NCBI GenBank assembly: GCA_000466585.1 | Contig: KE993477.1 | Location: 79,687-143,686, forward strand | Origin: Clostridiales bacterium oral taxon 876 str. F0540 | GTDB lineage: Bacteria; Bacillota; Clostridia; Clostridiales; Clostridiaceae | Reading direction: 5' to 3' | Length of the DNA stretch: 64,000 bases | Shown: piece after piece, positions 22,746 to 32,557 of the stretch | Layout of the letters: every line of letters starts with the position of its first letter | How positions within the stretch are numbered: the stretch's first letter is position 1 | Program-made: the position numbers and the translations under genes | The notes under the pieces: model-generated | What the model saw: the letters and a program-made list of their open reading frames with translations, nothing else | The model's database searches: none | Told to the model about the DNA's origin: nothing

Positions 22746-23909
22746 ATGAGAACAGTAAAACAAGTTTCGGATTTAACAGGAATCAGTGTGCGCATGCTGC
22801 ATTACTATGATGAAATTGGGTTGTTAAAACCGAGTTCAGTTACAGAGGCAGGTTACAGACTTTATGACGATGAAGCTCTCGAAACCTTGCAGCAGATTTT
22901 ATTTTTCAAGGAGCTTGATATCCCGCTAAAAGAGGTTAAGGAAATCATGACTAGTCCCCATTTTAATAAAATGGAAGCTCTAGAAAATCAAAAGAAACTG
23001 CTCATTTTGAAACGTAATAGATTAGATGATTTAGTAGAGCTCATTAATAAAACATTAAAAGGAGAACATGCAATGAGTTTTAAAGAATTTGATATGAGTG
23101 ATTACTATAATGTATTGGAAGAATTTAAGAGAGAGCATGAGGATAAAGTAATTAGGCAGTTTGGGAGTATAGATAAATTTGATGAAATGCTTGAAAAAAT
23201 AAAAGCTGGCGAGTCAAAGCTTGCTAAAATGGCTATAGAAGAATATGGAAGTATAAAAAAATATGCTGAGGCAGTAAAAAACAATTTGAATAATAGTGTG
23301 ATGTTAACAAAATCAGAGCAAATTGAAGAATTTAAAAAAGATCTTCTTAATGACAACCATCTTAAATTAAAAGAACTATATAAAAACCTTACAGCTGATT
23401 TAAGTAAAAATCCTTCTTCGTACGAGATTCAGCAGATCGCCGGTGAAATAACTAATATAGTTAAAAAAGACTATGAAGTTTTTAACGGTGATCTGGGAGA
23501 CCAATTTTGGCACTCTATGGTACAGCTTTATTTAGTATTTCCTCAGTGGATAGAAGAAGTTGATAAGAAATACGGGAGCGGTGCTTCTAAATTCATTGGA
23601 GAAGCCTTGAAAGTTTATTTTGGGTCTCATGAGCCTAAAATAGAAACACTATATAAAAACCTTACTGCTGACTTAAGCAAAACTCCTTCTTCAAAAGAGC
23701 TCCAAGAAATTATTGCTGAAATAATAGATGAGTCACAGAAAACGCATAAAGCTTTAGAAGTAGAAGTAGGAGAAAATTATTGGAGCTACCAAGCTCAGCA
23801 GTATTTATCGGAGACTATTATAGCTAAAGCAATAGATAAGAAATATGGAACCGGTGCTTCTAAGTTCATCGGAGAAGCCTTGAAATTCTATCTTGAAACC
23901 AATAAATAA
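22746..23909 (+). CDS. MerR-family regulator with duplicated TipAS-like domain
   Basis: 387 residues, SD TTGGAGG. Residues 1-70 are a MerR winged HTH (VKQVSDLTGISVRMLHYYDEIGLLKPS), 75-105 the dimerisation helix. A TipAS-type ligand-binding region normally ends a protein of about 250 residues; here it occurs twice, at about 206-294 and 297-387, each starting LYKNLTADLSK and ending KKYGxGASKFIGEALK. TipAS domains bind diverse drugs. The paired copies are also close at DNA level, so the duplication is fairly recent. No partner gene follows; an IS lies directly upstream. Confidence 0.9.
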   Translation: MRTVKQVSDLTGISVRMLHYYDEIGLLKPSSVTEAGYRLYDDEALETLQQILFFKELDIPLKEVKEIMTSPHFNKMEALENQKKLLILKRNRLDDLVELINKTLKGEHAMSFKEFDMSDYYNVLEEFKREHEDKVIRQFGSIDKFDEMLEKIKAGESKLAKMAIEEYGSIKKYAEAVKNNLNNSVMLTKSEQIEEFKKDLLNDNHLKLKELYKNLTADLSKNPSSYEIQQIAGEITNIVKKDYEVFNGDLGDQFWHSMVQLYLVFPQWIEEVDKKYGSGASKFIGEALKVYFGSHEPKIETLYKNLTADLSKTPSSKELQEIIAEIIDESQKTHKALEVEVGENYWSYQAQQYLSETIIAKAIDKKYGTGASKFIGEALKFYLETNK

Positions 23910-23965
23910 GCATTTAAAGGCTGTAAGATAAAGTTAAGCAATTAAATTAGAGTTTACAATAGAAA

Positions 23966-23987
23966 GAGGAGGCTATAAAGTCTCCTC
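23966..23987 (+). terminator. Intrinsic terminator after the MerR gene
   Basis: 9-bp stem around GAGGAG / CTCCTC (one G-U pair) with a 4-nt loop, then AATACTTTTAAG. Confidence 0.65.
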
Positions 23988-24050
23988 AATACTTTTAAGT
24001 TTCTCAAATTCTGTATGATTGATTTTCAGCTTGCAGGCCAAATTGTTTTT

Positions 24051-27000
24051 CTATAAATAAATATCCGAAAACTCTACATCGGTAACCTGAACCAAACGAT
24101 TATCCATTAAATCCAGCATTCCGCTTTCACTTTCTTTTTCATCTATAGTTGAATTTGGAAGAAGAATAGTGAAGGTGCTTCCTTCTCCTACTACGCTTTT
24201 AACAGATATATTTCCATCTAATGCGTCAACAAATCTTTTTACAAGTGATAACCCAATACCTGTCCCTTCTGCCCGCCTTGACAGCGAACTGTCAACCTGC
24301 CCGAATCTTTCAAAGATAACTTTCTTTTTATCCTTAGGTATTCCTATCCCTTCATCCTTTACTTCTATGCAAACATTATCCTTCCTTATGCTGAGATTCA
24401 CAGTTATTGCCTTGCCTTTAGGAGTAAATTTTATGGCATTTGAAAGAAGATTTAAAAGAATTCTTTCGTATTTCTCATCATCAATTCCTATTACTTTTTC
24501 TTTAAATTGAGATGTAAAAATCAAATTTATCTCCTTTTGGCAAGCATATGCTTGTACTGATTCTGTTATTGACTTAGTTATAAACACTATATCGAGATTT
24601 CTTTTACTAATTTTGATTCTTCCCGCATCGGCTCTTGTTATATCTAAAAGATTATTAACAAGCCTTAACTGCCTAAAGGTATTTAATTTTATCATATCCA
24701 GGTACTTTTTAGCCCTATCAGGCAATTCATTACGGCAAAAATAATTTATTGCTTGTACAGCTGAATTAATTACATTTAACGGAGTTCTGAACTCATGAGA
24801 TATTAAAGACAGAAACTCATCTTTCATTTCAATTGCTTTTTCCAATGCAGCTCTTTTTTCCTGTTCAGAAATTAATAACTGTTCCTGCGCTGCCTTTAAT
24901 TCTTTTTCGCTATTAATAAAATTAGTTATATCACGAGTAGTTAAAACCCCAAGTGTTATATCTCCATTATCATCATAAATAGGGGTTCCGCTTGTAACAA
25001 CATAGGTTTCTTTACCATTAATAAAGTAATTCAGAATTTGATTTTTTATCGTTTCACCTCTTAAGACACGGTAAGCAGGCAGCTCTTCAAAAGCAATTTC
25101 CCTTCCCGTATAGTCAAGAGTTCTGGAAGCATTATAGTCGTCCAAAATGTTGTCAAAACTTCTTTTCATCCTTTTTTTTGCAAATTCATTGGTTACAATA
25201 TATTTTCCTGACCTATCAAAAACATAGGTAGCCTCCTGCATGGTATTTAAAACAGCTTCAAACATATCCTTTTGCTTTCTTATCTCTTCACTTTGTTTTA
25301 TTGTTTCAGTTATATCACGCATGCATACAACACCTAATTGAAATTTACCATTATCGTCATAAAGCGGAGCCCCGCTTATTCCAATGTATTTTTCTTCAAT
25401 CGGATATTTTACATGTAATATCTGCTCAACTATCTTTTCGCCATTTAGTACTCTCATAGCAGGGATCTTGTCCAGCTGAAGTTCGTTGCCATCTAAATCA
25501 AAGTATAGACCTTTCTTATAACTATCTCCTATCATCCTATAGTCCTTTGCATTAACTTCCATAATTGCGGCTTTATTTTTAAGTATGTATTCTCCATTTT
25601 TATCAAAAACCATAAGCATGTCAGACATATTTTCAATAATAGCTTCCAATTTCCGATTGTTTTGCTCTATTTGTGTTTGAACTTCCATATCAGGAGTTAT
25701 ATCCCTGCAGCAGATAACAACAAACTTTAATAATCCGCTATCGTCGTAAATCGGTCTTCCGTTTACACTAAAGTGCTTAGTTTCTAAGCTGCTTTTAAAA
25801 GTCATTTTGTAATTAACAATAACTTCGCCTCTTGAAACCCTTGAAACAACAAGATTATCTTTGGTTATTTCATCACCATTTTTATCATAATATTTGTATG
25901 GAGTACTTCCGTTTAACTCCTCAAAGCTTTCAAATTCAGATTCTTTGAAGAGTTCGTTACCTGCTTTGTTAGCAAGATAGAAATTTTTATTACCATCATA
26001 TATATAGATAGCATCATCAATATTTTCAATTATCTCCTGAAGCTCTTCCTTTTGTCTCTTTATTTCATCTTCCATTTTTATAACTTCAGTGACATCACGA
26101 TTAATCTCCAGTATAATATTCTCTCCATTGTTCATGCTTATAATCTGATGCACATTAGAAATCATGAGCTTTTTTCCGTTTTTTCCAGTGTGCTCAACTA
26201 TACCTCTCCAGATACCAATTTCTTTAATGATGCCTTCTAAATCATTAATATCCAGTGGATATACAGTCTTAAGCATATCATAACTAACATTACCTACAGC
26301 CTCTTCAGCGCTGTACCCGTATAATTCCTCAGCACCCTTGTTCCAAAAAATAATTCCTCCATCAGGCTTTCGTGCAAATATAGCCTCTGAGGATAAGTTT
26401 AATAGCTCCGCCTGAAGCTTTAATTGTTCATTATGCCGCTTGATAATTTCTGCCTGCTCTTCAATTTTCTTTCTCTGCAATACCTGTTCTGTTATGTCCT
26501 TAGTCATCTCAAGGCAATACTTTAGCTTTCCATCCTCATACAATGGAGTAAGAGTACTTTTCCAATAGGTAATACCTCTTTCAAACCTATCAAATACATA
26601 CTCATCTGTAGTAAAGGTCTGCCCAGTTTTAACAATGTCATTCCATATCTTCTCAGAAGTACTTCCTTTAAAACCGGTAACAAACTCACTTACCCTTCTG
26701 CCAATGCAATTTTCCTTTTTATTATAAGGTTTATCAAAAAAGCTTACAAAGGTTTGATTAGCCTTTAAAAGTGTTATATCCGGAAGACTAAATATAGCAA
26801 CACCTTCATGATCATCTCGACATAACTTGCTTATGAACGGAAATTTAACATCTAGATTGGAATTAGCCTTTTCAGTAAAAATTAAAATCAGTTCTTCTCT
26901 TTTGTCAATAACTCTAACATTAACAAGTTTAACCTCTAAGTCTTTTGCAAACAAAAAATAGTCCATACTTTCATCAATATTATACATGCTGAAATTAGGA

Positions 27001-27167
27001 CCAATTCTCAAGGTTTCAAATATATCTTTTAAATTATGATTTAATAATTCGTCTTCACTAAATTGTGAAATTTTAATAAACCACTCACTTACTTTAACTA
27101 CTATATCATCTTTTACCATGAAATATGGTAAATAACTAAGTTCATCTGATAATTTCTCAGTATCCAT
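24051..27167 (-). CDS. Multi-PAS sensor histidine kinase
   Basis: 1038 residues from ATG 27167 (SD GGGGGAG, 4 nt); the longer frame to 27314 has no SD. Six PAS domains in tandem (about residues 10-750), a coiled-coil linker, HisKA with phosphoacceptor SHEFRTPLN, and HATPase_c with N box LLNLLSNAIKF, G1 DEGIGIP and G2 GTGIGLSLV. No TM segments, so cytosolic. No response regulator nearby: an orphan kinase. It ends VTDVEFSDIYL, a tail similar to the kinase at 62.7 kb. Orphan clostridial kinases of this kind can phosphorylate Spo0A; that role is inference here. Confidence 0.93.
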   Translation of the reverse strand: MDTEKLSDELSYLPYFMVKDDIVVKVSEWFIKISQFSEDELLNHNLKDIFETLRIGPNFSMYNIDESMDYFLFAKDLEVKLVNVRVIDKREELILIFTEKANSNLDVKFPFISKLCRDDHEGVAIFSLPDITLLKANQTFVSFFDKPYNKKENCIGRRVSEFVTGFKGSTSEKIWNDIVKTGQTFTTDEYVFDRFERGITYWKSTLTPLYEDGKLKYCLEMTKDITEQVLQRKKIEEQAEIIKRHNEQLKLQAELLNLSSEAIFARKPDGGIIFWNKGAEELYGYSAEEAVGNVSYDMLKTVYPLDINDLEGIIKEIGIWRGIVEHTGKNGKKLMISNVHQIISMNNGENIILEINRDVTEVIKMEDEIKRQKEELQEIIENIDDAIYIYDGNKNFYLANKAGNELFKESEFESFEELNGSTPYKYYDKNGDEITKDNLVVSRVSRGEVIVNYKMTFKSSLETKHFSVNGRPIYDDSGLLKFVVICCRDITPDMEVQTQIEQNNRKLEAIIENMSDMLMVFDKNGEYILKNKAAIMEVNAKDYRMIGDSYKKGLYFDLDGNELQLDKIPAMRVLNGEKIVEQILHVKYPIEEKYIGISGAPLYDDNGKFQLGVVCMRDITETIKQSEEIRKQKDMFEAVLNTMQEATYVFDRSGKYIVTNEFAKKRMKRSFDNILDDYNASRTLDYTGREIAFEELPAYRVLRGETIKNQILNYFINGKETYVVTSGTPIYDDNGDITLGVLTTRDITNFINSEKELKAAQEQLLISEQEKRAALEKAIEMKDEFLSLISHEFRTPLNVINSAVQAINYFCRNELPDRAKKYLDMIKLNTFRQLRLVNNLLDITRADAGRIKISKRNLDIVFITKSITESVQAYACQKEINLIFTSQFKEKVIGIDDEKYERILLNLLSNAIKFTPKGKAITVNLSIRKDNVCIEVKDEGIGIPKDKKKVIFERFGQVDSSLSRRAEGTGIGLSLVKRFVDALDGNISVKSVVGEGSTFTILLPNSTIDEKESESGMLDLMDNRLVQVTDVEFSDIYL

Positions 27168-27291
27168 ATTACTCCCCCTGCAACTTCTAGTCTTTCCAAT
27201 TGTGACAGTATTCTTAATTAGTCTACCATTTAATTCTTGAATATTCCACATTTTTCTATATAAAATTGCATTATTTTGAATACTTAAAAGC

Positions 27292-28563
27292 TTATAATTG
27301 CAGTTCCTTATCAAATAAGGAGAGAAATTCTTTAATCCTTATCCTATCTCTTTCTGTACCGGAAAAATTTATACTCAAGGTAATTTCATCATTAAAAGTT
27401 GTTACTGCAGCTTGAAAATATGGCTTATATTTTATAGATCCATTTATAAAAGCATCCTTTACGCTAAGTCCCTCAAATACAAGTTTATTCTTATCTATGA
27501 CTCCAATATTTGTGATAGCTATAGGCGGATTACTAAAATTTTTACTTACCAGCTGTCTAGCTTTATTATAGGGAAGCATGTTGAATATAATTTCAAGCAT
27601 TAACGGTCCTTTAAGACATGAAAGATTTTCTTTTTCAGAGTCCATTGATTTCTTTACATTCATAAGTGTTTCTTCATAAGCCTCACCGTCACTATAATCT
27701 ATATCGCAAATCATATTTGATGTAAGATTACATATTCCTTCAGCCTGTCTGTCCGGGAGATACTTTCTAAGATCAACTGCACAGGGTATTGATATATGTT
27801 CAAATTTAATCACCTTATTAATAGCTCTTATATATGCTGCAAGCAGGGCATCATTTATCGTTGCATTATTTCTTTTAGCATAATCTCTGATAAGAAAGAA
27901 TCTATCACGTGGTATTTTTCTAATTACCATAAATGGATTACCTTCTGCTCCCTCAAGCAGAAATGTAATGCCGCTGTTATATTTTGATAAATTAGCTGAA
28001 CCTAATAGTATTTTAGCCTTTTCTAAAGGAGTAAACTTTTTAAATATCTGCTTTGTACTTCTATTCATCATTTTTTTATGTAATTTGAAGTCAGGGTTAT
28101 TTTTCAGATTAGAGTATATTGAGCTTATCATATATAAATATTCTTTAAACCCGGCTCCATCAGCAATCATATGATTCATTACAATACACAAACAGTCACA
28201 ATTTTTACTTCTAATAATATTTAATATGATTTGAGGACCGCAATTTTCTCTCGTATTAACTATTAAGGATTCTTCTATTGTCTTTTGCATGTCATTTGTT
28301 TCCATTATTTTAACCATATCTTCAGCAGTAAACCCGCAGTCTTCCCAATAAGGAAATTTAAAATAGGAATTTCCTACAAATTTGCATCTTATTATTGGAA
28401 ATATATCTGCAGATATATTCACTGCTCTTTTGAAACAAGCTTCATCTATGTGTTTATCAAAATATACTACACAATGAAGCTGGTGGTCATTAAACCTTCC
28501 AAATGTATGCTGCATTATATCCCATACTTCTGCTTTATATGTTATCAAATCGTTATTTGCCAT
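27292..28563 (-). CDS. Condensation-domain/acyltransferase-like protein
   Basis: 423 residues, SD AAAGGAG. The CoA-dependent acyltransferase motif HxxxDG is present as HMIADG (about residue 133), and the C-terminal half has the NPPIAITNIGVIDK segment corresponding to the DFGWG-like region of the fold. Similar stand-alone proteins are alcohol acetyltransferases or condensation domains of lipid/peptide synthesis. No adenylation or carrier domain is nearby, so non-ribosomal synthesis is not supported. 124 bp upstream of the kinase start in the same direction; possible co-transcription. Confidence 0.82.
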   Translation of the reverse strand: MANNDLITYKAEVWDIMQHTFGRFNDHQLHCVVYFDKHIDEACFKRAVNISADIFPIIRCKFVGNSYFKFPYWEDCGFTAEDMVKIMETNDMQKTIEESLIVNTRENCGPQIILNIIRSKNCDCLCIVMNHMIADGAGFKEYLYMISSIYSNLKNNPDFKLHKKMMNRSTKQIFKKFTPLEKAKILLGSANLSKYNSGITFLLEGAEGNPFMVIRKIPRDRFFLIRDYAKRNNATINDALLAAYIRAINKVIKFEHISIPCAVDLRKYLPDRQAEGICNLTSNMICDIDYSDGEAYEETLMNVKKSMDSEKENLSCLKGPLMLEIIFNMLPYNKARQLVSKNFSNPPIAITNIGVIDKNKLVFEGLSVKDAFINGSIKYKPYFQAAVTTFNDEITLSINFSGTERDRIRIKEFLSLFDKELQL

Positions 28564-28691
28564 ATAAACTTCTCCTTTAGTTAAACATTAATGTAATTTA
28601 AAGCTTTTCTCGGCACTTATTAGTGTTACTTTTAAATCACATAGTCAACGTAGTCTTTAATGAATTGTGTAATTGAGAGACATGAGAACCT

Positions 28692-28796
28692 TTATATAAT
28701 GGCCTTCCCTTTGAAATCAACTAAATTAACAATATCATTTTGAACACCAATAACTAAAACTGCTTCATCGCCAATCGTGAACAATATTTCAACTTT
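28692..28796 (-). pseudogene. Possible gene remnant, about 34 codons
   Basis: An open stretch without a credible start or SD reads KVEILFTIGDEAVLVIGVQN and continues VDFKGKAII to a stop. The amphipathic beta pattern looks protein-like, but the frame is blocked by a stop just upstream. The rest of the 28564-28801 gap shows nothing assignable. I cannot name the parent family. Confidence 0.25.
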
Positions 28797-28801
28797 GTTT
28801 C

Positions 28802-29428
28802 TTAAAACACTTCTTTATTTGTAATATCCATTTCAGATTGTCTGTCTCTTCTTATAATTGAATAAACGCATATGCTGATGTACTTATTATCTAAACTGTT
28901 ATAATAATGTTCTCTTAATACTCCATCTCTAAAAAAACCAAGTTTTTCAACCAATCTTATTGATGGAATATTATTTTTATCAATCATAGCAATAACTCTA
29001 TTCATATTCAGTCTGTTAAACACAAATTTTTCAATTTCTCTAATACATTCTGTTGCAATACCCTGCCTCCAATAATTTTTTGCAATGGTATATCCGATTT
29101 CAGTATTATTTGAATATAAGTCAATATTATAAAGTCCAACATCTCCGATAAAATTATTAGTTGCTTTGTCTACAATGGCCCATCTTATACCTCTTTTATT
29201 CTTATACATTGCATCAATTTTTTGCAGATAAAATTCTGCATGTTTATTAGCATCTGTAACTTCACTCCCAGAATATTTCATCACATCTTTATCTGAAACC
29301 ATACTAACAAGAGACTCAAAATAATTTTTATCCATTTTTTTAAGAATAAATCTTTCTGTTCTAAGAACAGGAAATTCTGAAAAGACTCTCTCCCTTTCAT
29401 TCTGTAAAGATAATTTGTCTTTGTTCAT
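28802..29428 (-). CDS. GNAT N-acetyltransferase, RimJ/RimL type
   Basis: 208 residues, SD GGGGTGA. The sequence follows the RimJ/RimL pattern: TERFILKKMDKNYFESLVSMVSD at the N-terminus, NNFIGDVGLYNIDLYSNNTEIGYTIAKNYWRQGIATECI (acetyl-CoA loop RQGIAT) and FNRLNMNRVIAMIDKNNIPSIRLVEKLGF. Such enzymes acetylate protein N-termini, amino acids or antibiotics. The first member of a run of minus-strand modifying enzymes reaching to 35 kb. Specific substrate cannot be told. Confidence 0.88.
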   Translation of the reverse strand: MNKDKLSLQNERERVFSEFPVLRTERFILKKMDKNYFESLVSMVSDKDVMKYSGSEVTDANKHAEFYLQKIDAMYKNKRGIRWAIVDKATNNFIGDVGLYNIDLYSNNTEIGYTIAKNYWRQGIATECIREIEKFVFNRLNMNRVIAMIDKNNIPSIRLVEKLGFFRDGVLREHYYNSLDNKYISICVYSIIRRDRQSEMDITNKEVF

Positions 29429-29476
29429 ATGTTCACCCCATTTTATACTTCTTGTTTTAATTTTAGTACACTACAA

Positions 29477-30091
29477 TTAATTGTCGGTCATACACTTTTT
29501 GAATATATAGTATTTCCATGGTGATGACTCCTCAAATAAAAGTTCTTTAACAAAATCAAACTTAGTTGATGAATATAACTTCAATTCCTCTAAAGTATGC
29601 ATATAAAAATCCCTGTCATATTGTTCCGTATCAATAGTTGTATAACTTGATTTCTCATTCTTGCCTACTCCATCTTTAACGGCAATAAATAAAAATCCTC
29701 CATTATCCAAAATCTTATGAATTTGTTCAAATTCCCTCGATAGCTTCTCATTCGGAAGATGCACTAGCCCTGCAATTACTGCACAACCATCAAATTTACC
29801 GAGATACGAATAATCATTTAGCATATCTTCAACAACAAACTTAATATCCGAGTTTCTTTCTTTTGCGATTTTTATGCTTTCTTCACTAAAATCAAGTCCA
29901 GTTACATCAGCACCTAGTTTTTTCATTCTCATGCTTTCATATCCTGCACCACAACATAAATCCAAAATGCGAGGTTTCTTAGGCAAATAATTAATAAATT
30001 CTTTGAGATAAGGAAGTAATGATTCATCCTCATACCATTTATTTGCCCATTCCGGTGCTGTTTTGTTATAAAAGTCCTTCGTACCTTTCAT
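29477..30091 (-). CDS. Class I SAM-dependent methyltransferase
   Basis: 204 residues, SD GGGGGAG. SAM-binding motif I RILDLCCGAGYES (about 41-53), motif II-like ADVTGLDFSEESI, and VEDMLNDYSYLGKFDGCAVIAGLVHLP. Small stand-alone methyltransferase of the Methyltransf_25 kind. Likely soluble. Its neighbours on both sides are GNAT acetyltransferases with separate SD sites and gaps of 48-58 bp. Acceptor substrate unknown. Confidence 0.87.
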   Translation of the reverse strand: MKGTKDFYNKTAPEWANKWYEDESLLPYLKEFINYLPKKPRILDLCCGAGYESMRMKKLGADVTGLDFSEESIKIAKERNSDIKFVVEDMLNDYSYLGKFDGCAVIAGLVHLPNEKLSREFEQIHKILDNGGFLFIAVKDGVGKNEKSSYTTIDTEQYDRDFYMHTLEELKLYSSTKFDFVKELLFEESSPWKYYIFKKCMTDN

Positions 30092-30149
30092 CGAAATCTC
30101 CCCCTATATTCTTATAAGCTGCAAATGCTCAGTGTTGACCTGAAGCAAT

Positions 30150-30671
30150 CTATAATTTAACATCATCTTTTGTCATTTCATAATCTACTGATGATTGAAG
30201 CTCCCCAAGTTGATTTTTCCACGAGTCCATATTTAATCTTACTTTGTGGAAACCAAGTTTTTCATAAACATGTTGAGCTCGTTTATTGTTTAAATTTGTA
30301 TCCAGGACAATCTTTGAATATCCATACTTATAGAACAACTCATTGATTAACATTTTTAAAAGTAATGTTCCATATCCCTTTTCTTGTTTTTGATAATCAC
30401 ATATTTTTATTCCTATCTCTGCAATACCCTTACCTTTATTGTAATAAGACATCTCCCCAATCGGTATATTACAATGCTCTATTATTAATCTGCGACGTGT
30501 TTCATCTGTATCCTCTGAAATTTGAGCAGCAATTTCAGAATCTGTAACATTAAGCCCCCTAGGAAAGCCTGCATGTGCCATAACAGCTCCATCACGCCAC
30601 CACTTTCCTAGGACGGGTGCATCTTCCATAGTTGCATTTCTAATAGTTAAATCATCTTGTTTTATAAACAT
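30150..30671 (-). CDS. GNAT N-acetyltransferase
   Basis: 173 residues. TIRNATMEDAPVLGKWWRDG begins a GNAT fold, the acetyl-CoA loop is QKQEKGYGTLLLKMLINELF and the end has DTNLNNKRAQHVYEKLGFHKV. The overall pattern resembles aminoglycoside 6'-N-acetyltransferase-like and RimJ-like proteins (N-terminal WWRDG, C-terminal YEKLGF). No strong SD is visible immediately upstream of the ATG (TTGGGAGATTTGT is nearest). Substrate unknown. Confidence 0.85.
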   Translation of the reverse strand: MFIKQDDLTIRNATMEDAPVLGKWWRDGAVMAHAGFPRGLNVTDSEIAAQISEDTDETRRRLIIEHCNIPIGEMSYYNKGKGIAEIGIKICDYQKQEKGYGTLLLKMLINELFYKYGYSKIVLDTNLNNKRAQHVYEKLGFHKVRLNMDSWKNQLGELQSSVDYEMTKDDVKL

Positions 30672-30785
30672 TACAAATCTCCCAATAATTTTGAACTAAT
30701 AATTAGTTCGGTATATTTTTAAACTGCCGCTCAAAATATGAATGTGATATATTACCCATGAAAAATATGCGTTTAACGCTTATAA

Positions 30786-31415
30786 TTATTTAATAGGAAA
30801 TATTAAATTGCTGTTCATCAATTTTAATTCATTATAGTAGAAGTAAATATGATGAGCACCAGCAGTACACAAAATTCTTTTATCCGGATTATTCTGAACA
30901 ACTTTTTTTATTCGTTCAATCATTAATTGATTCCTTGCTATCCATAATATATTATGAATTGTTGGTTCTATAGAATATAAAAAATCTTGTAGTTCCATCG
31001 ATATTTCATTAAACTCTAATGAATTTAAGGGTAACTTGCTTTTCTTTCCAATTTCCCATACCTTTTTATTAATATCATCTATTTCTCTATTATATTCATC
31101 CTTTTGAGCTTGGCTACAATTTCTAAAGTAATCAAATGAAAGCATGTCCTCTTCAAACCAGTCTATCGGTTCAAATTTAACTCCTTCACACTCGCAGTAA
31201 GGTATAATCATTCTCCTATACTCATTAGGTCCCAAATATCCTGAATAGCTCTTATCGTTACAGTATTTGTCCCAATCTTCTGGTCTTATTTCTCCACATA
31301 TAATATCTGGATTAAACTCTGTTATTGCTTGCTTCATTACTTCCAATGTAAGACCAACTTCCTCTCTGAAACTATCCTCACCATGAATAGTACCTAATAT
31401 ACCAATGGTTGCCAT
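30786..31415 (-). CDS. TIKI/TraB/EreA-superfamily protein
   Basis: 209 residues. The superfamily's scattered active-site motifs are visible: GTIHG near the N-terminus (8-12), CGEIRP (about 40-45, conserved Glu), IARNQLMIERI (conserved Arg) and GAHHIYFY at the end (GxxH). The superfamily includes erythromycin esterase, TIKI proteases and ChaN haem-binding proteins; this short form is closest to uncharacterised bacterial members. Its start is 2 bp after the stop of the phosphotransferase gene, so the two are translationally coupled. Hydrolase activity is plausible; substrate unknown. Confidence 0.7.
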   Translation of the reverse strand: MATIGILGTIHGEDSFREEVGLTLEVMKQAITEFNPDIICGEIRPEDWDKYCNDKSYSGYLGPNEYRRMIIPYCECEGVKFEPIDWFEEDMLSFDYFRNCSQAQKDEYNREIDDINKKVWEIGKKSKLPLNSLEFNEISMELQDFLYSIEPTIHNILWIARNQLMIERIKKVVQNNPDKRILCTAGAHHIYFYYNELKLMNSNLIFPIK

Positions 31416-31417
31416 AA

Positions 31418-32380
31418 CTATTTTCCCCCTTTAACCATTAACTGCTCTTTACCTCTTAAAATAATATCCGCCAAAACTTCAGCGTTTTTATAATAATAGG
31501 CAAACCCATCATCTTTTTCAATAGATGTGTTGTTTAACTCTCTTTCTATAAACTCAATACATTCATTTAAGCATGAAAGTATCACATCCCATATAAACTG
31601 CTTATAATCAGGTTTATACAAAAGCTTATCGTATACAGCTTTTAAAAAAACCTTTCTGTATTCATCTGCCATATAAAACGGAAAAGGAAAAAACTTTTCT
31701 GATCCGTGGCTTATTAAACGAGCAACATCCAGGGAATATGGCATAATTCCGCCAAATGCCCAGTCTATTAGAACAACATTACTATCTCTTTCTATTGCAT
31801 TGCACTGCAGAAAATCTCCATTGCATAAAGTTCTTGGGCATACCAACTGCCTATCTAAGAAAATCTTATATGCAGCAGATAATTTGGGCTCGTTTATAAG
31901 ACATTCCGATCTTTTGTTTATTCTTAACCAGTATCTTTCAAAACGGTTGTCCAACTTATTAGCTTCAAAGTCCTTTTCCCGCCAATACATATTGAAAATA
32001 CACGAAAGACTTTCAGCACATTCGTAGGCCATGTTTTCATTGAATAATCTCAAATCTGGTCCATCAATATACTCCATCAATATCCATTTTATATTATTGA
32101 TGCAGCACCAACCCTCAAGCTTTGGTACTGGCAGATTTTTATTTTGAAGGAACTTCTCATAAAGTTCTATTTCATTGTCATCAGACTTTTTTAAGATATA
32201 GACTTTCTTATCTGCTGTTATCTTATAAACATTATATATCCTATCAACGCCCTCACCATTATCATGAAAGCGTTCAATATTTATTTGCTCTAAAAATGTT
32301 GGATTAATTGACTTTAAGACTTTTTTTAAAGTTTCTATATGATGTATATCTTTTATTATTTCTGTGTATACCCCTCTCAT
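31418..32380 (-). CDS. Aminoglycoside phosphotransferase (APH)-family kinase
   Basis: 320 residues, SD GAAAGGAA. APH/choline-kinase fold: nucleotide-lobe strand with Lys in DKKVYILKKSDDNE, hinge LMEYIDGPDL, catalytic loop CNGDFLQCNAI, and metal-binding IDWAFGG. In canonical APHs the catalytic loop starts HGD; here the His is Asn, but the Asp and following Asn remain. It could phosphorylate a drug or a metabolite such as a sugar or homoserine. Coupled to the downstream EreA/TraB-like gene, which suggests a common pathway. Confidence 0.83.
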   Translation of the reverse strand: MRGVYTEIIKDIHHIETLKKVLKSINPTFLEQINIERFHDNGEGVDRIYNVYKITADKKVYILKKSDDNEIELYEKFLQNKNLPVPKLEGWCCINNIKWILMEYIDGPDLRLFNENMAYECAESLSCIFNMYWREKDFEANKLDNRFERYWLRINKRSECLINEPKLSAAYKIFLDRQLVCPRTLCNGDFLQCNAIERDSNVVLIDWAFGGIMPYSLDVARLISHGSEKFFPFPFYMADEYRKVFLKAVYDKLLYKPDYKQFIWDVILSCLNECIEFIERELNNTSIEKDDGFAYYYKNAEVLADIILRGKEQLMVKGGK

Positions 32381-32557
32381 TTATTAGTTCCTTTCTTAAC
32401 AGTCACTCTGTTTTAACGAATAAATTATTCATTCCACTCTTAAGCACTTTGTTTTATGATAATACCACGTTAAATAAAGCCATTCTTGTCTTTTCTTTAA
32501 CCATTCCAACCTGTTTATTATTAAGTCCCCCAAAAATTCCTCTTATATATCTTTAAG

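Noticed and set aside
27292..28563. Non-ribosomal peptide biosynthesis from the condensation-like protein
   Set aside because: No adenylation, carrier or thioesterase domains nearby; a stand-alone acyltransferase is simpler.
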